A stretch of DNA of 40,414 bases from contig CBFICO010000010.1 of NCBI GenBank assembly GCA_965661115.1, forward strand, positions 1 to 40,414, given 5' to 3'. The stretch comes from UBA6770 sp965661115. GTDB taxonomy: Bacteria; Bacteroidota; Bacteroidia; Flavobacteriales_G; Salibacteraceae. The translations under genes were made by a program, and so were the position numbers. Below the pieces are notes generated by a model. That model did not search any database. It had not been told where the DNA came from and saw only the letters and a list, made by a program, of their open reading frames with translations. Of the stretch, positions 7,519-16,600 are shown piece by piece (positions within the stretch are counted from its first letter, which is position 1; every line of letters begins with the position of its first letter).

Positions 7519-8246
7519 TTGTTTTTTTCACCCATGTAAATCCTTGCGATGCCAAAAGTTAGGGGATAGGCTTTAATGTTCGAATAGCCAACGCTGCTCA
7601 TAATGTCTGTAAACGCTTTCCCATAAGGAAATGCATCAACCGATTCTGGTAAGTACGTATAGGCTCTAGCATCTTTAGAAATTACTCTTCCAATACCTGG
7701 CAAAATATTCTTGAAATAGAAATTGTACAACTGCTTGATTGGAAAATTTTGAGGTTTACTGAATTCAATTATGGCAACTGCTCCACCAGGTTTTAGTACT
7801 CGAAGCATATCTCCAAGTCCTTTTTCAAGATTTTCAAAGTTTCGCACGCCAAAAGAAACTGTAATTGCATCGAAGTTATTGTCTTCAAAGGGCAAATTCT
7901 CTGAATCTCCGTATTGCATGCTGATTTTATCTTGAAGGCCTTTCTTCTTAATTTTTTCAACTCCAACCGACAACATATCTCTACTTATATCAGCCCCAAC
8001 AATTTTATCTGGGTTTAAAGAAATGGCCTCGATAGCAAAATCACCCGTCCCGGTGGCAATGTCAAGCATTTGTTTTGGCTGATAAGGCTTTAATAATCTA
8101 ATGGCTTTTTTTCGCCACAGGATGTCGATACCCATCGAAAGTACATGATTTAGGAAGTCGTACTTTGGAGCAATGTTGTCGAACATTTCTGCTACTTGTT
8201 CTTTTTTGGTAGCATCGTCTCTTTTATAAGGGGTAACCTGAGCCAT
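7515..8246 (-). CDS. ubiE: Demethylmenaquinone methyltransferase (MenG/UbiE)
   Basis: SAM-dependent C-methylation in the last step of menaquinone synthesis. The 243 residues include the N-terminal VAEMFDNIAPKYDFLNHVLS, SAM motif I LDIATGTGDF (61-70), the acidic motif II around GADISRDML, FGVRNFENLEKGL and VLKPGG, which together are diagnostic of UbiE/MenG. In Bacteroidetes, which use menaquinone, the demethylmenaquinone substrate is the sensible reading. The start at 8246 fits the family N-terminus. It lies nine bases after the heptose kinase stop and overlaps porT by four bases, so a single transcript is likely. Confidence 0.94.
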   Translation of the reverse strand: MAQVTPYKRDDATKKEQVAEMFDNIAPKYDFLNHVLSMGIDILWRKKAIRLLKPYQPKQMLDIATGTGDFAIEAISLNPDKIVGADISRDMLSVGVEKIKKKGLQDKISMQYGDSENLPFEDNNFDAITVSFGVRNFENLEKGLGDMLRVLKPGGAVAIIEFSKPQNFPIKQLYNFYFKNILPGIGRVISKDARAYTYLPESVDAFPYGKAFTDIMSSVGYSNIKAYPLTFGIARIYMGEKNK

Positions 8247-8255
8247 AATTTTTGT

Positions 8256-9242
8256 TTACAATACAGACAAACTTTCTGCTAACAGGTTTTCTTTATCAAT
8301 AGAAACAACACCAGACTCTTCACAAACCAATCCACCTGCAAGGTTGGCAATTTGAGCAATAATGTCTGCGGTTAAGCCTGCTGCTAGGCACAAGGTTGCA
8401 ACTGAGATAACAGTATCGCCTGCACCACTTACATCAGAAATGTTTCTTACATGCGCCGGAAAAGATATTTGGTGATTTTCATCCGAAACATAAACTCCTT
8501 TTTCTGATAAGGTAATAAGTGATATTTGATGATTCAGTTTATCCCTTAGTTTTTTGTCGGCCTTAGAGATTGCATTGTGTTCTTTTTGGATGGAGATGTC
8601 TAATCCTTCTTCTAACTCTTTAAAGTTAGGCTTAAACAAGGTTACTCCTCCGTAATGCAAAAACCTGTCTCTTTTAGGGTCTACAGTAGTGGGAATGTTT
8701 TTACTATTTGCAAATTCTACCACTCTTTTTATGAGGCTTTTAGAGATACTTCCCTTGTCGTAATCTTCAAATATGATTGCATCAACTTTAGTGTTGTCCA
8801 CTAAGACGTTCATTACCTTAAAAACGGTGTTTTCATCCACTTTGGACAAAGGTTCTATTATTTCTTCATCAACGCGAGCAATTTGACGACCAGCACTTAT
8901 AATTCTTGTTTTTACAGTAGTGGTTCTAGTTTTAGACTTAATGATACAAGCTGTATCCAGATTGTCAATTCGCATTAATTCAAGAAACTGTTCTCCGTGA
9001 AAATCTGCACCAATCGCAGTACACAAAATTGGGTTGGCTCCTAGCGATTTAATGTTTCTAGCTACGTTAGCGGCACCACCCAATCGGTTTTCCCTATTGT
9101 CCACATCAACAACAGGTACAGGAGCCTCTGGTGACATTCGGTTTACTTTTCCATAAACGTAAGCATCAATCATTGCATCACCAATGATTAAAACATTCAT
9201 GTTTTCAAAAGACTGAAAAGCTGCTTTAATTTTTTCGTTCAT
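8256..9242 (-). CDS. rfaE1: PfkB-family kinase, RfaE1/HldA-like (D-glycero-beta-D-manno-heptose-7-phosphate kinase)
   Basis: 328 residues of a ribokinase-fold sugar kinase. NRMSPEAPVPVVDV (about 34-47), RLGGAANVARN (about 53-63) and VSGAGDT (271-277, catalytic Asp276) match the kinase half of HldE. The nucleotidyltransferase half is absent, so it resembles the separate HldA-type enzyme. The predicted reaction is C1 phosphorylation of heptose 7-phosphate for ADP-heptose and LPS core synthesis. Another PfkB sugar specificity cannot be excluded. Its ATG directly abuts the TAG of the upstream aminotransferase, indicating translational coupling. Confidence 0.78.
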   Translation of the reverse strand: MNEKIKAAFQSFENMNVLIIGDAMIDAYVYGKVNRMSPEAPVPVVDVDNRENRLGGAANVARNIKSLGANPILCTAIGADFHGEQFLELMRIDNLDTACIIKSKTRTTTVKTRIISAGRQIARVDEEIIEPLSKVDENTVFKVMNVLVDNTKVDAIIFEDYDKGSISKSLIKRVVEFANSKNIPTTVDPKRDRFLHYGGVTLFKPNFKELEEGLDISIQKEHNAISKADKKLRDKLNHQISLITLSEKGVYVSDENHQISFPAHVRNISDVSGAGDTVISVATLCLAAGLTADIIAQIANLAGGLVCEESGVVSIDKENLLAESLSVL

Positions 9243-10439
9243 CTACGAGAGCTTTTCTAGAGCTGATTTAATTCTTGCAGCAGCCTCAAGTAAATTTTCT
9301 TCAGAAGTTGCGTAAGAAAGTCTTATACACTCTGGGTTTCCAAAAGCATTTCCGGTAACAACACCAACACGGGCTTCTTCTAGCAGATACATGCTTAAGT
9401 CATCTGCATTGTTAATGGTTCTATCTCCGTGTGATTTTCCAAAAAACGCTTTAACTTCTGGAAATAAATAGAACGCCCCAGTTGGCGTAGCACAACGAAT
9501 TCCTTCAATACTAGTTAGTTGCTCTAGCATTAAATCCCTTCTTTTTAGAAAAGTGCTGCGCATATATTCTACTTTTTCTGGGCTAGCTTCAACGGCAGCC
9601 TGTGCAGCTTTTTGAGCAATTGAACTAGGTGCAGACGTAATTTGCCCTTGCATTTTTGCGACTGCCTTGGCAATCCATAGTGGGGCGCCAATGTATCCAA
9701 TACGCCAACCCGTCATGGCAAATCCTTTTGATACTCCGTTTACCGTAATTACCTGATTGTATAGTTCCTCAAAATTGGCAATAGAATAGTGCTGCTCTCC
9801 AAAGTTTATGAGTTCGTAAATTTCGTCGGCAACAACAAAAATATTTGGGTGGTTTACTAAAACATCCTTCAAGGAAGCAAGCTCATCTTTACTGTAAACC
9901 GATCCGCTTGGATTACAAGGAGAGCTGAACATTATCATTTTGGTTTTATCAGTAATGGATGCTTTTAGTTGGTCTCCTGTAATTTTAAAGTCAGTATCTA
10001 CATTGGAGTAAATGAACACAGGAACTCCACCAGCTAGCTTTATTATTTCTACATAACTCACCCAATATGGAGTGGGCACAAGTACTTCGTCTCCTGGATT
10101 GATTAAAGCTAAAATTACATTGGCTAATGATTGTTTTGCACCATTGGATACTACAATTTGGTTTGGTGCATAGTCTAAATTATTGTCTCTTTTAAACTTG
10201 TCAGAAATAGCCTCAAGAACTTCACCGTATCCCGACACAGGCGGGTAGTGAGTGAAGTTGTCATCAATGGCTTTTTTGGCAGCATCTTTTATAAAGTCGG
10301 GAGTGTCAAAATCTGGTTCGCCAAGGCTTAGGCTAATAATGTCAATGCCTTGAGCTTTAAGCTCTCTGCTCTTAGCGGCCATCGCCAAAGTCTGTGACTC
10401 TGACAAAGACTTTATTCTTTCTGAAAGATATTGTTCCAT
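9243..10439 (-). CDS. Pyridoxal-phosphate aminotransferase, class I (aspartate aminotransferase type Ib)
   Basis: 398 residues from the ATG at 10439 (MEQYLSERIKSLSESQTLAM); an in-frame ATG seven codons upstream lies beyond the likely promoter spacing. Seen are SLGEPDFDTP (about 38-47), SSPCNPSG (about 172-179), DEIYE (205-209) and the PLP lysine K238 in VNGVSKGFAMTGWRIGY, plus the substrate-carboxylate arginine region near the C-terminus (CIRLSYA). These fit the aspartate/prephenate aminotransferase Ib subgroup; the amino-acid preference is not decidable from sequence. It is the first gene of the aminotransferase-rfaE1-ubiE-porT cluster. Confidence 0.88.
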   Translation of the reverse strand: MEQYLSERIKSLSESQTLAMAAKSRELKAQGIDIISLSLGEPDFDTPDFIKDAAKKAIDDNFTHYPPVSGYGEVLEAISDKFKRDNNLDYAPNQIVVSNGAKQSLANVILALINPGDEVLVPTPYWVSYVEIIKLAGGVPVFIYSNVDTDFKITGDQLKASITDKTKMIMFSSPCNPSGSVYSKDELASLKDVLVNHPNIFVVADEIYELINFGEQHYSIANFEELYNQVITVNGVSKGFAMTGWRIGYIGAPLWIAKAVAKMQGQITSAPSSIAQKAAQAAVEASPEKVEYMRSTFLKRRDLMLEQLTSIEGIRCATPTGAFYLFPEVKAFFGKSHGDRTINNADDLSMYLLEEARVGVVTGNAFGNPECIRLSYATSEENLLEAAARIKSALEKLS

Positions 10440-10457
10440 AACACTTCTGTAAGCCTG

Positions 10458-10465
10458 CAAATCTA
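10458..10465 (-). promoter_or_regulatory. -7 box for the aminotransferase cluster
   Basis: TAGATTTG (minus strand, 10465 to 10458) matches TAnnTTTG and ends 18 bases before the chosen ATG at 10439, supporting that start. A clear -33 TTTG is not visible. Confidence 0.5.
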
Positions 10466-10549
10466 AATAATTCCATTTGCTGAAACTTATTAATCGAACA
10501 TTGTCAGTTGAATCAAATTCCGATATTTGACATCCTTAAATTTTACCTT

Positions 10550-11071
10550 ATGGAAATTGTATTAGAGATTTTAAAATTCACCTTGCCGGGTTTAATTGTT
10601 TTGGCTACTACCTATTACGTTTTGAAACAAGTGTTAGATAGCCAGTATAAAAGAAAAGAACTTGAAATAAGAAGAGCTGAAAAGAAATCGTTTACTCCAA
10701 ATAAGATAAACGCATACGAGCGATTGACCTTGTTTTTGGAGCGCATTCATTTGGCAGAACTCGTGCTAAGGGTGCACAGAAAAGGAATGAAGGGTAAAGT
10801 ATTTCAGCAAGAATTGATAAGTTCTATTCGCTCTGAGTTTGACCATAATTTAACTCAGCAGTTGTACGTTTCTAATACAGCTTGGCACTTGGTAAAAACG
10901 GCTAAAGAAGAGTCGATTAAAATGGTGAACGTGGCAGCAGCAAAAATGCCAGATGAAGCTTCAGGTTTGGATTTAAGTAATATGATTTTTAAGCTGTTGG
11001 CCAATATCGAGAAAAATCCAGTTGATTTGGCTAAGGATTACTTAAAGCAAGAGCTACGAAAAGTTGTTTAG
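10550..11071 (+). CDS. Conserved Bacteroidota membrane-anchored protein of unknown function
   Basis: From the ATG at 10550 the protein has 173 residues: one N-terminal membrane segment (about 7-27, FTLPGLIVLATTYYVL), then a basic stretch (QYKRKELEIRRAEKK) and a helical cytoplasmic part containing NKINAYERLTLFLERI, FDHNLTQQLYVS and AKMP. It resembles an uncharacterised family common in Bacteroidota; I give no function. An ATG at 10508 would add 14 residues before the membrane segment. A possible promoter is TTG (10501-10503), 18 bases, then GATATTTG (10522-10529, one mismatch). Its last 18 bases overlap the end of meaB on the opposite strand. Confidence 0.8.
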   Translation: MEIVLEILKFTLPGLIVLATTYYVLKQVLDSQYKRKELEIRRAEKKSFTPNKINAYERLTLFLERIHLAELVLRVHRKGMKGKVFQQELISSIRSEFDHNLTQQLYVSNTAWHLVKTAKEESIKMVNVAAAKMPDEASGLDLSNMIFKLLANIEKNPVDLAKDYLKQELRKVV

Positions 11072-12076
11072 AATAGTCGACAACAGTTTGTCGGCTGCAA
11101 TAAATGGGTCAAGGCTCCCATCTTTTACTTCTTTTTCCAAGTGATTTAATTCAGTTTTGAAAACATCCTTTTCCAGTAATTGAGAAACGAGCTGATTGGT
11201 TAAACTTTCTTTAAACCAAAAAACACTTTGTTGCTTCCGGTTTGCTTCAAAGTAGCCGTTGTTATTAACGTGTTGTTTGTAGCTTTTTACTCGGCTCCAA
11301 ACTTTGTCAATGTTTTCCTTTTCCAGAGCGCTCATAGAATCCACGCTTGGGTTCCAACCCGATTTTGCCAACGGAAAATAATGTAAGGCTTGCTGTAATT
11401 GTTGCACGGCAATTTTTGCAGCTTTTTGATTTTCTCCGTCAGCTTTATTAACCACTAAAATGTCTGCCATTTCCATTATTCCGCGCTTAATTCCTTGAAT
11501 TTCGTCGCCAGCATTGGCAAGCAAAAGCATGATAAATACATCCACCAAACCATGCACTTTGGTTTCTGATTGTCCTACACCAACTGTCTCCACCAAAATA
11601 TAGTCGAAGCCTGCTGCTTCACATAAAATAATAGCCTCTCGAGTTGCTCGGGCTACTCCACCTAAATTTCCAGCGGTGGGCGAAGGTCGAATGTATGCGT
11701 TGTCTTCTCTACTGAGCAATTCCATTCTGGTTTTATCACCTAGTAAACTGCCTTTAGAAATTTCACTGCTCGGGTCAATGGCTAAAACACAAATCTTTTT
11801 GTTCTGCTTTAACAGGTGTAAGCCAAAAGCTTCGATAAAGGTGCTTTTTCCAACACCGGGTACACCAGTAATTCCTATTCTAAAAGAGTTTCCTGCTTTT
11901 GGAGTAGCTAATTCAACGAGTTTTAAAGCTTGTTCTCGATGGCTTGGTTTGGTGCTTTCAACTAAAGTAAGTGCCTTACTTAAAGCAGGTCTGCTACCTT
12001 GAGTAAGCTCAGAAAACAGCTGCTCAACATTTAATGGAGCTTGTTTTTTGATGCTGAACTTTGGTTTAACGGCCAT
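11054..12076 (-). CDS. meaB: MeaB/ArgK-family GTPase, methylmalonyl-CoA mutase chaperone
   Basis: G3E-type GTPase that loads and protects the B12 cofactor of methylmalonyl-CoA mutase. The ATG at 12076 gives 340 residues (MAVKPKFSIKKQ) and leaves one base between it and the upstream lipoprotein stop. Seen are Walker A GVPGVGKST (71-79), the switch segment AIDPSSEISKGSLLGDKTRM, RPSPTAGNLGGVA, ETVGVGQSE (Walker B/switch region) and the guanine motif NKAD. The partner subunits MutA/MutB are encoded about 17 kb to the right in this window, which supports the role. The 3' end overlaps a convergent gene by 18 bases. Confidence 0.92.
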   Translation of the reverse strand: MAVKPKFSIKKQAPLNVEQLFSELTQGSRPALSKALTLVESTKPSHREQALKLVELATPKAGNSFRIGITGVPGVGKSTFIEAFGLHLLKQNKKICVLAIDPSSEISKGSLLGDKTRMELLSREDNAYIRPSPTAGNLGGVARATREAIILCEAAGFDYILVETVGVGQSETKVHGLVDVFIMLLLANAGDEIQGIKRGIMEMADILVVNKADGENQKAAKIAVQQLQQALHYFPLAKSGWNPSVDSMSALEKENIDKVWSRVKSYKQHVNNNGYFEANRKQQSVFWFKESLTNQLVSQLLEKDVFKTELNHLEKEVKDGSLDPFIAADKLLSTILNNFS

Positions 12077-12077
12077 T

Positions 12078-12437
12078 TTAATGTAATCGTTGATCAAATG
12101 CTACAATGGGAGTCTTACAGTCTCCAGATTTTAAATCGCTAATGGTGCCGGTGTATGTTGCGTTAATAGCAATTCTGTTTTTCTTGATTTTTTCTTTCGT
12201 TATTTCCATGTTCTTGATTTCTCCCAAATCTTGTAATTCGTTACTTAAACTTCCGGCTGTAAAGTCAAGCAAAACAGTAAAGGTAGAGTCATTATTACCA
12301 TTAATTTCTTTGAACTCAATACTAGTAACCGTAGCCGAAAATTTACTTTGATACCAATCGCACGGTTCACTTTCGCTTGGATTATCTGCACAAGAGATAA
12401 TTGAGAGGGTGAGAATTAAAGCTCCAATAAATTTCAT
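12078..12437 (-). CDS. Small lipoprotein of unknown function
   Basis: 119 residues. A short hydrophobic signal ending LSIISC (lipobox IISC, Cys16) indicates lipidation; the remaining about 100 residues look like a small beta-rich domain with two further cysteines (CDWYQ and GDCKTP), which could form a disulfide in the periplasm. No family recognised. It lies directly upstream of meaB on the same strand with a one-base gap, so the two are probably co-transcribed although no functional link is evident. Confidence 0.7.
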   Translation of the reverse strand: MKFIGALILTLSIISCADNPSESEPCDWYQSKFSATVTSIEFKEINGNNDSTFTVLLDFTAGSLSNELQDLGEIKNMEITKEKIKKNRIAINATYTGTISDLKSGDCKTPIVAFDQRLH

Positions 12438-12453
12438 TAAAAATATTTTTTTT

Positions 12454-12461
12454 CAAACCTA
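12454..12461 (-). promoter_or_regulatory. -7 box upstream of the lipoprotein-meaB pair
   Basis: TAGGTTTG (minus strand, 12461 to 12454) fits TAnnTTTG and ends 16 bases before the lipoprotein ATG. A TTTG lies at 12477-12474 but only 12 bases away, too close for the usual -33. Confidence 0.45.
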
Positions 12462-12575
12462 AGTCATCAGAGGCAAATGCCAGATAAGTTGATGTTTTAG
12501 TTTATTAATTGGTTCTGTTTTTATTCCTTAACTAAAACGTGCAACTTATCACAAGATTTTTATTGCATCTAAGAT

Positions 12576-12583
12576 TACTTTTG
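12576..12583 (+). promoter_or_regulatory. -7 box upstream of trxB
   Basis: TACTTTTG fits TAnnTTTG and ends 18 bases before the trxB ATG at 12602, which supports that start over longer in-frame readings. No convincing -33 TTTG is seen. Confidence 0.5.
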
Positions 12584-12601
12584 CTCAAATTTTTAAAAAA
12601 C

Positions 12602-13549
12602 ATGGAGATTAAAGAACATCGAAAGTGTATAATAATTGGTAGCGGACCTTCTGGATACACAGCTGCCATTTATGCGGCAAGAGCGGATATGAAACCATTA
12701 ATGATAGAAGGTATGCAGCCTGGTGGTCAGTTAATGGATACAACAGAAGTAGATAACTTTCCTGGTTACCCAGAAGGGATTACAGGCCCGGTAATGATGG
12801 ACGACCTTAAAAAACAAGCTGTTCGTTTTGATACTGAAATATTGAGTGGATTTGTAACGGCAGTAGATTTTTCAGGACCAGTGCATAAAGTACAAGTAGA
12901 AAACATAGACTGGTACTCCGCAGATTCAGTAATAATTTCAACTGGAGCTTCGGCCAAATGGTTGGGATTAGAATCTGAGCTTAGATTAAGAGACATGGGT
13001 GGCGGTGTTTCGGCATGTGCGGTTTGTGATGGTTTCTTTTACAGAGGAAAAGATGTAGCAATTGTTGGTGCTGGAGATACTGCAGCTGAAGAGGCGACCT
13101 ACTTGGCTAAACTTTGCAATAAGGTGTATATGATCGTTCGAAAAGATCATTTTAGAGCTTCTAAAGCAATGCAACATAGAGTTGAAAACGCTGAGAATAT
13201 TGAAGTTGTTTTTAATTCGGAAACCCAAGAGGTTCTTGGTGACCAAGTTGTTGAAGGTGTAAGAATAAAGAACAATCAAACCAATGAAGAAAGAACTTTA
13301 AAAGTTGACGGTTTTTTTGTTGCAATTGGACATAAACCAAATACAGATATTTTTAAAGATTATTTAGATACTGATGAGGTAGGCTATTTAAAAGTGGTCC
13401 CAGGAACTTCTAAAACTTCTATCGAAGGAGTTTTTGTTGGAGGTGATGCTGCCGATAAAGTATACAGACAAGCTGTTACCGCAGCCGGAACAGGTTGTAT
13501 GGCTGCACTAGATGCAGAACGTTACCTAGCAGAAAAAGGAATTCACTAA
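12602..13549 (+). CDS. trxB: Thioredoxin-disulfide reductase
   Basis: NADPH- and FAD-dependent reduction of thioredoxin in the cytoplasm. 315 residues from the ATG at 12602 (MEIKEHRKCIIIGSGPSGYT). Seen are the FAD motif GSGPSG (13-18), EGMQPGGQLM, the redox pair C139-A-V-C142 followed by DGFFYRGK, the NADPH motif VGAGDTAAEEA (about 155-165), and the C-terminal FAD motif GVFVGGDAADKVYRQAVTAAGTGC. CAVC in place of the commoner CATC is a conservative change. Its start is divergent from the lipoprotein-meaB pair and a strong terminator follows. Confidence 0.95.
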   Translation: MEIKEHRKCIIIGSGPSGYTAAIYAARADMKPLMIEGMQPGGQLMDTTEVDNFPGYPEGITGPVMMDDLKKQAVRFDTEILSGFVTAVDFSGPVHKVQVENIDWYSADSVIISTGASAKWLGLESELRLRDMGGGVSACAVCDGFFYRGKDVAIVGAGDTAAEEATYLAKLCNKVYMIVRKDHFRASKAMQHRVENAENIEVVFNSETQEVLGDQVVEGVRIKNNQTNEERTLKVDGFFVAIGHKPNTDIFKDYLDTDEVGYLKVVPGTSKTSIEGVFVGGDAADKVYRQAVTAAGTGCMAALDAERYLAEKGIH

Positions 13550-13573
13550 CAACGTTGATTGTTAAAGTTAAAG

Positions 13574-13599
13574 AGCAGCCAAACGGCTGCTTTTTTTTT
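13574..13599 (+). terminator. Intrinsic terminator of trxB
   Basis: AGCAGCC (13574-13580), loop AAAC, GGCTGCT (13585-13591), then a run of nine T, 25 bases after the trxB stop codon. Confidence 0.9.
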
Positions 13600-13601
13600 G
13601 A

Positions 13602-13619
13602 CGTTTACTCTAGTAAACG
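13602..13619. repeat. 18-bp perfect dyad upstream of the first large T9SS gene
   Basis: CGTTTACT-CT-AGTAAACG is an 8+2+8 palindrome directly after the trxB terminator and about 40 bases before the -7 box of the next gene. No T-run follows, so it could be a regulator-binding site rather than a terminator; no regulator is assigned. Confidence 0.5.
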
Positions 13620-13657
13620 CTTAATAACCCTTTTCTAGCAATTGAGTATAAATTCAC

Positions 13658-13665
13658 TAAATTTG
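13658..13665 (+). promoter_or_regulatory. -7 box upstream of the 1834-aa T9SS protein
   Basis: TAAATTTG fits TAnnTTTG and ends 27 bases before the ATG at 13693, which begins a normal signal peptide. An earlier in-frame start at 13642 lies upstream of this box. Confidence 0.45.
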
Positions 13666-13692
13666 GCTACACAAGTTTATAAATTACTTGAA

Positions 13693-16600
13693 ATGAGATA
13701 TTTCCAAACTCTTGCATTTACATTATTAGTATCCTTTGGAGTTAAAGCTCAATTGAGCGGTACTTACACTATTGGTGGAACAACTCCAAACTACGCTACG
13801 GTTGCTGAGGCGGTTGACTCGCTAAATAGTCAAGGTGTTAATGGGGCGGTAACGTTCAATATCAGAACAGGAAACTACAATGCACAATTTACCATTGACA
13901 ATGTATCGGGTGCTTCGGCAACAAATAATATTCGTTTCAGACCAGATCCCGCAAATACAGGTTCGGTTACCATTCAATACAACAACGCTACTTCATCAGA
14001 TAATTACGTTATTAAGTTTAATTCGGCTAAGTATATTCAATTTGATTCGCTTACAATTGGAAACGTATCTACAGGTTCATTTGGTACAGTAATTAGGTTT
14101 GAAGGGACGTGTAATAACATCACCTTCAAGGCTAATACAATTACCGGTAGCCAAAATTTTAATACAAGTACAAATATGTCCGTTATTTGGGACGAGCGCG
14201 GTACAACAAATCAAGCACAGCATGTAACTTTTGAAAATAATAGAATTAATAATGGGTCTTATGCCTTTTACATTTACGGAGGAAGCTCTTCGACGACTTT
14301 GCAACAAGACGGTTGGGTGATTAAAGACAATATTATCGATGGTTGGGGCTATTATGCTATTTATTCTTACTACAATAAGAATATAGAGATAACCAACAAT
14401 ACTATTACTTCAGGGCGATTTGTTTCCTCTTTTGCAAGAGGAATATGGTTGTATTACAATAGCTCACCCACGTTTACAGGAAATAAGTATTACAACGGTT
14501 CTATTAGCTCAGGATACGGAGTATACATGTTTGGTAGTAGTGGTACTTCAACACAAAGAGGAGATATTTCAAACAACTTTATTCACGTTAATGGAGCAAC
14601 CTACGGACTGTACATGAGCTCTTGTAACTTAAATAATGTATACTTTAATACTATAAAAGTTGATGGAGGTAACAATCCTACTGTTGCTTACTTGAACTTA
14701 AACTCAACCTCTAATTTCAAAAACAACATATTGGCATTAATGGGTACAAGAGGAACGGTTCTAAATAACATAGGAACCTCATTGCAGCCTGACTACAATA
14801 ACTACTATGCAGCTTCTGGCTCTGTAACAATAGTGGGTGCTAATTCCGTTTCAGTTGACCCAATGTTTGTTTCTTCAACAGATTTGCACGTAAGAAACGT
14901 GCAGTTAAATGCAAAAGCGCAAACCATTACTGGAATCACCACAGATGTTGATGGTGAAATACGTAACTCCAAAACTGATATTGGGGCAGATGAGTTTGAT
15001 CCAGATTCTTTGGACGCGTCTGCTATAGCGTTGAAAGATGTTTATTGTTCAGGTATGAACGATATTGAGCTGTCTGTTCTGAATTTTGGACTAGACACCA
15101 TAAAATCAATTAGCGTTCGATTAGGGTTGAGTATTAATAGTCGCCCTTTTCAATACCAGCAAGTAAATTATACTGGTTCAATAGCCTCTGGGGTAACCCA
15201 AGTGGTAAATTTATTGACATACAATTTTATCTCAGACACCACTTACCGAATTACGGCTAGAATTGACTCAATAAATGGTGTGCCAGATACTGTTTTAACC
15301 AATAACTCTCAAACTACTGGAACCTTTGGTACTGCCATAAGTGGAACTTATACCATTGGAGGTGCAAATCCAGATTTTGCTGATTTCTCTGCTGCTGTTG
15401 CTAGGTTACGTTCTTCTGGCATCTGTGGCCCAACTACCTTTAAAGTGCGTCAGGGAAGTTACAATCAAAGTTTATTGTTCGGGGCAATAAAAGGTGTGTC
15501 CTTATCAGATACCATTGTTTTTGAAGCTGATACAGGAGTAACGGCAAAGCCAATATTGTACTCTTCAATTGGCAACACTATAACTTTTCAAGACAATCAA
15601 GGGATAACCTTTAAGGATATTGCAATTCACAGTAACAACTCTAATGGAGTTGTACTTATGTTCAATGCAAATAACAGATTGTTGCGTTTTGATAATTGTG
15701 AGTTAAGGGCAGATACTAGCAATCGACCGGGTTTTGGAAGTAGAATTGTTTCTAATAACCGAAATCAAGACTTATCTGGATTAGAGATTACTAATAGTGA
15801 TTTGAGAGGAGGGTATTACTCTATATATGTTTATGGAACATCAACCTCTGACATGGATAGTAACTTTACTCTAATTAATAATCGAATTTATGATTGGTAC
15901 AACTATGGAATCTATAGCTGGTATCAAATGGGCGCTAAAATTCATGGAAATACTATTGAAGATAAGGATGTTATATCGTTTAGATATGGTTTTTACTCAT
16001 ACTATAATAGTAATGCCGAGTTTACTGAAAATAAACTGATTTTATCGCACGCTACAAGTGGATACGCTGTTTACCTGTTTAGGTTTGCTGGCGAGACTAA
16101 TGTTATCCGGTCGAGGTTCAATAATAACTTCATAAGTTCGTATTACGATGGTTCATTTATAAGAAACCTATTATACACTAGCAGCTGCAGGTACGCTGAT
16201 TTCTACTACAACAGCTTTAATTTTAACTCTAATGACGCTAGTTCAAGTGCTGTTGATATGAGGTTTCCGAGTAACGTAAACTTCAGAAATAATATTATAA
16301 AAGCCGAATCACCTGGTTTAGCCTATAACCGCTCTGGAAACTTTATTAGCACGCATAACAATGTTTTTAGCAGAGGAGGAACTATTTCAAATGTACCACT
16401 TGGTGCAACAGACAAAAACATTAACCCATTCTTTAAGTCTAATGACGATTTACATTTAAAATCAATTTTCTTAAATGGAGGTGGTATCAGAATTAACGGC
16501 CTTACCACGGATATTGACGGTGACACAAGATCAACTACACCAGATATGGGTGCTGATGAATTTGAAATTGATAGCAATGATATTGCTGTTGCAGATTTAG

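Noticed and set aside
11054..11071. 18-base convergent overlap of meaB and the DUF gene as an antisense regulatory device
   Set aside because: Short tail overlaps are common in compact genomes and both ends fit their families.
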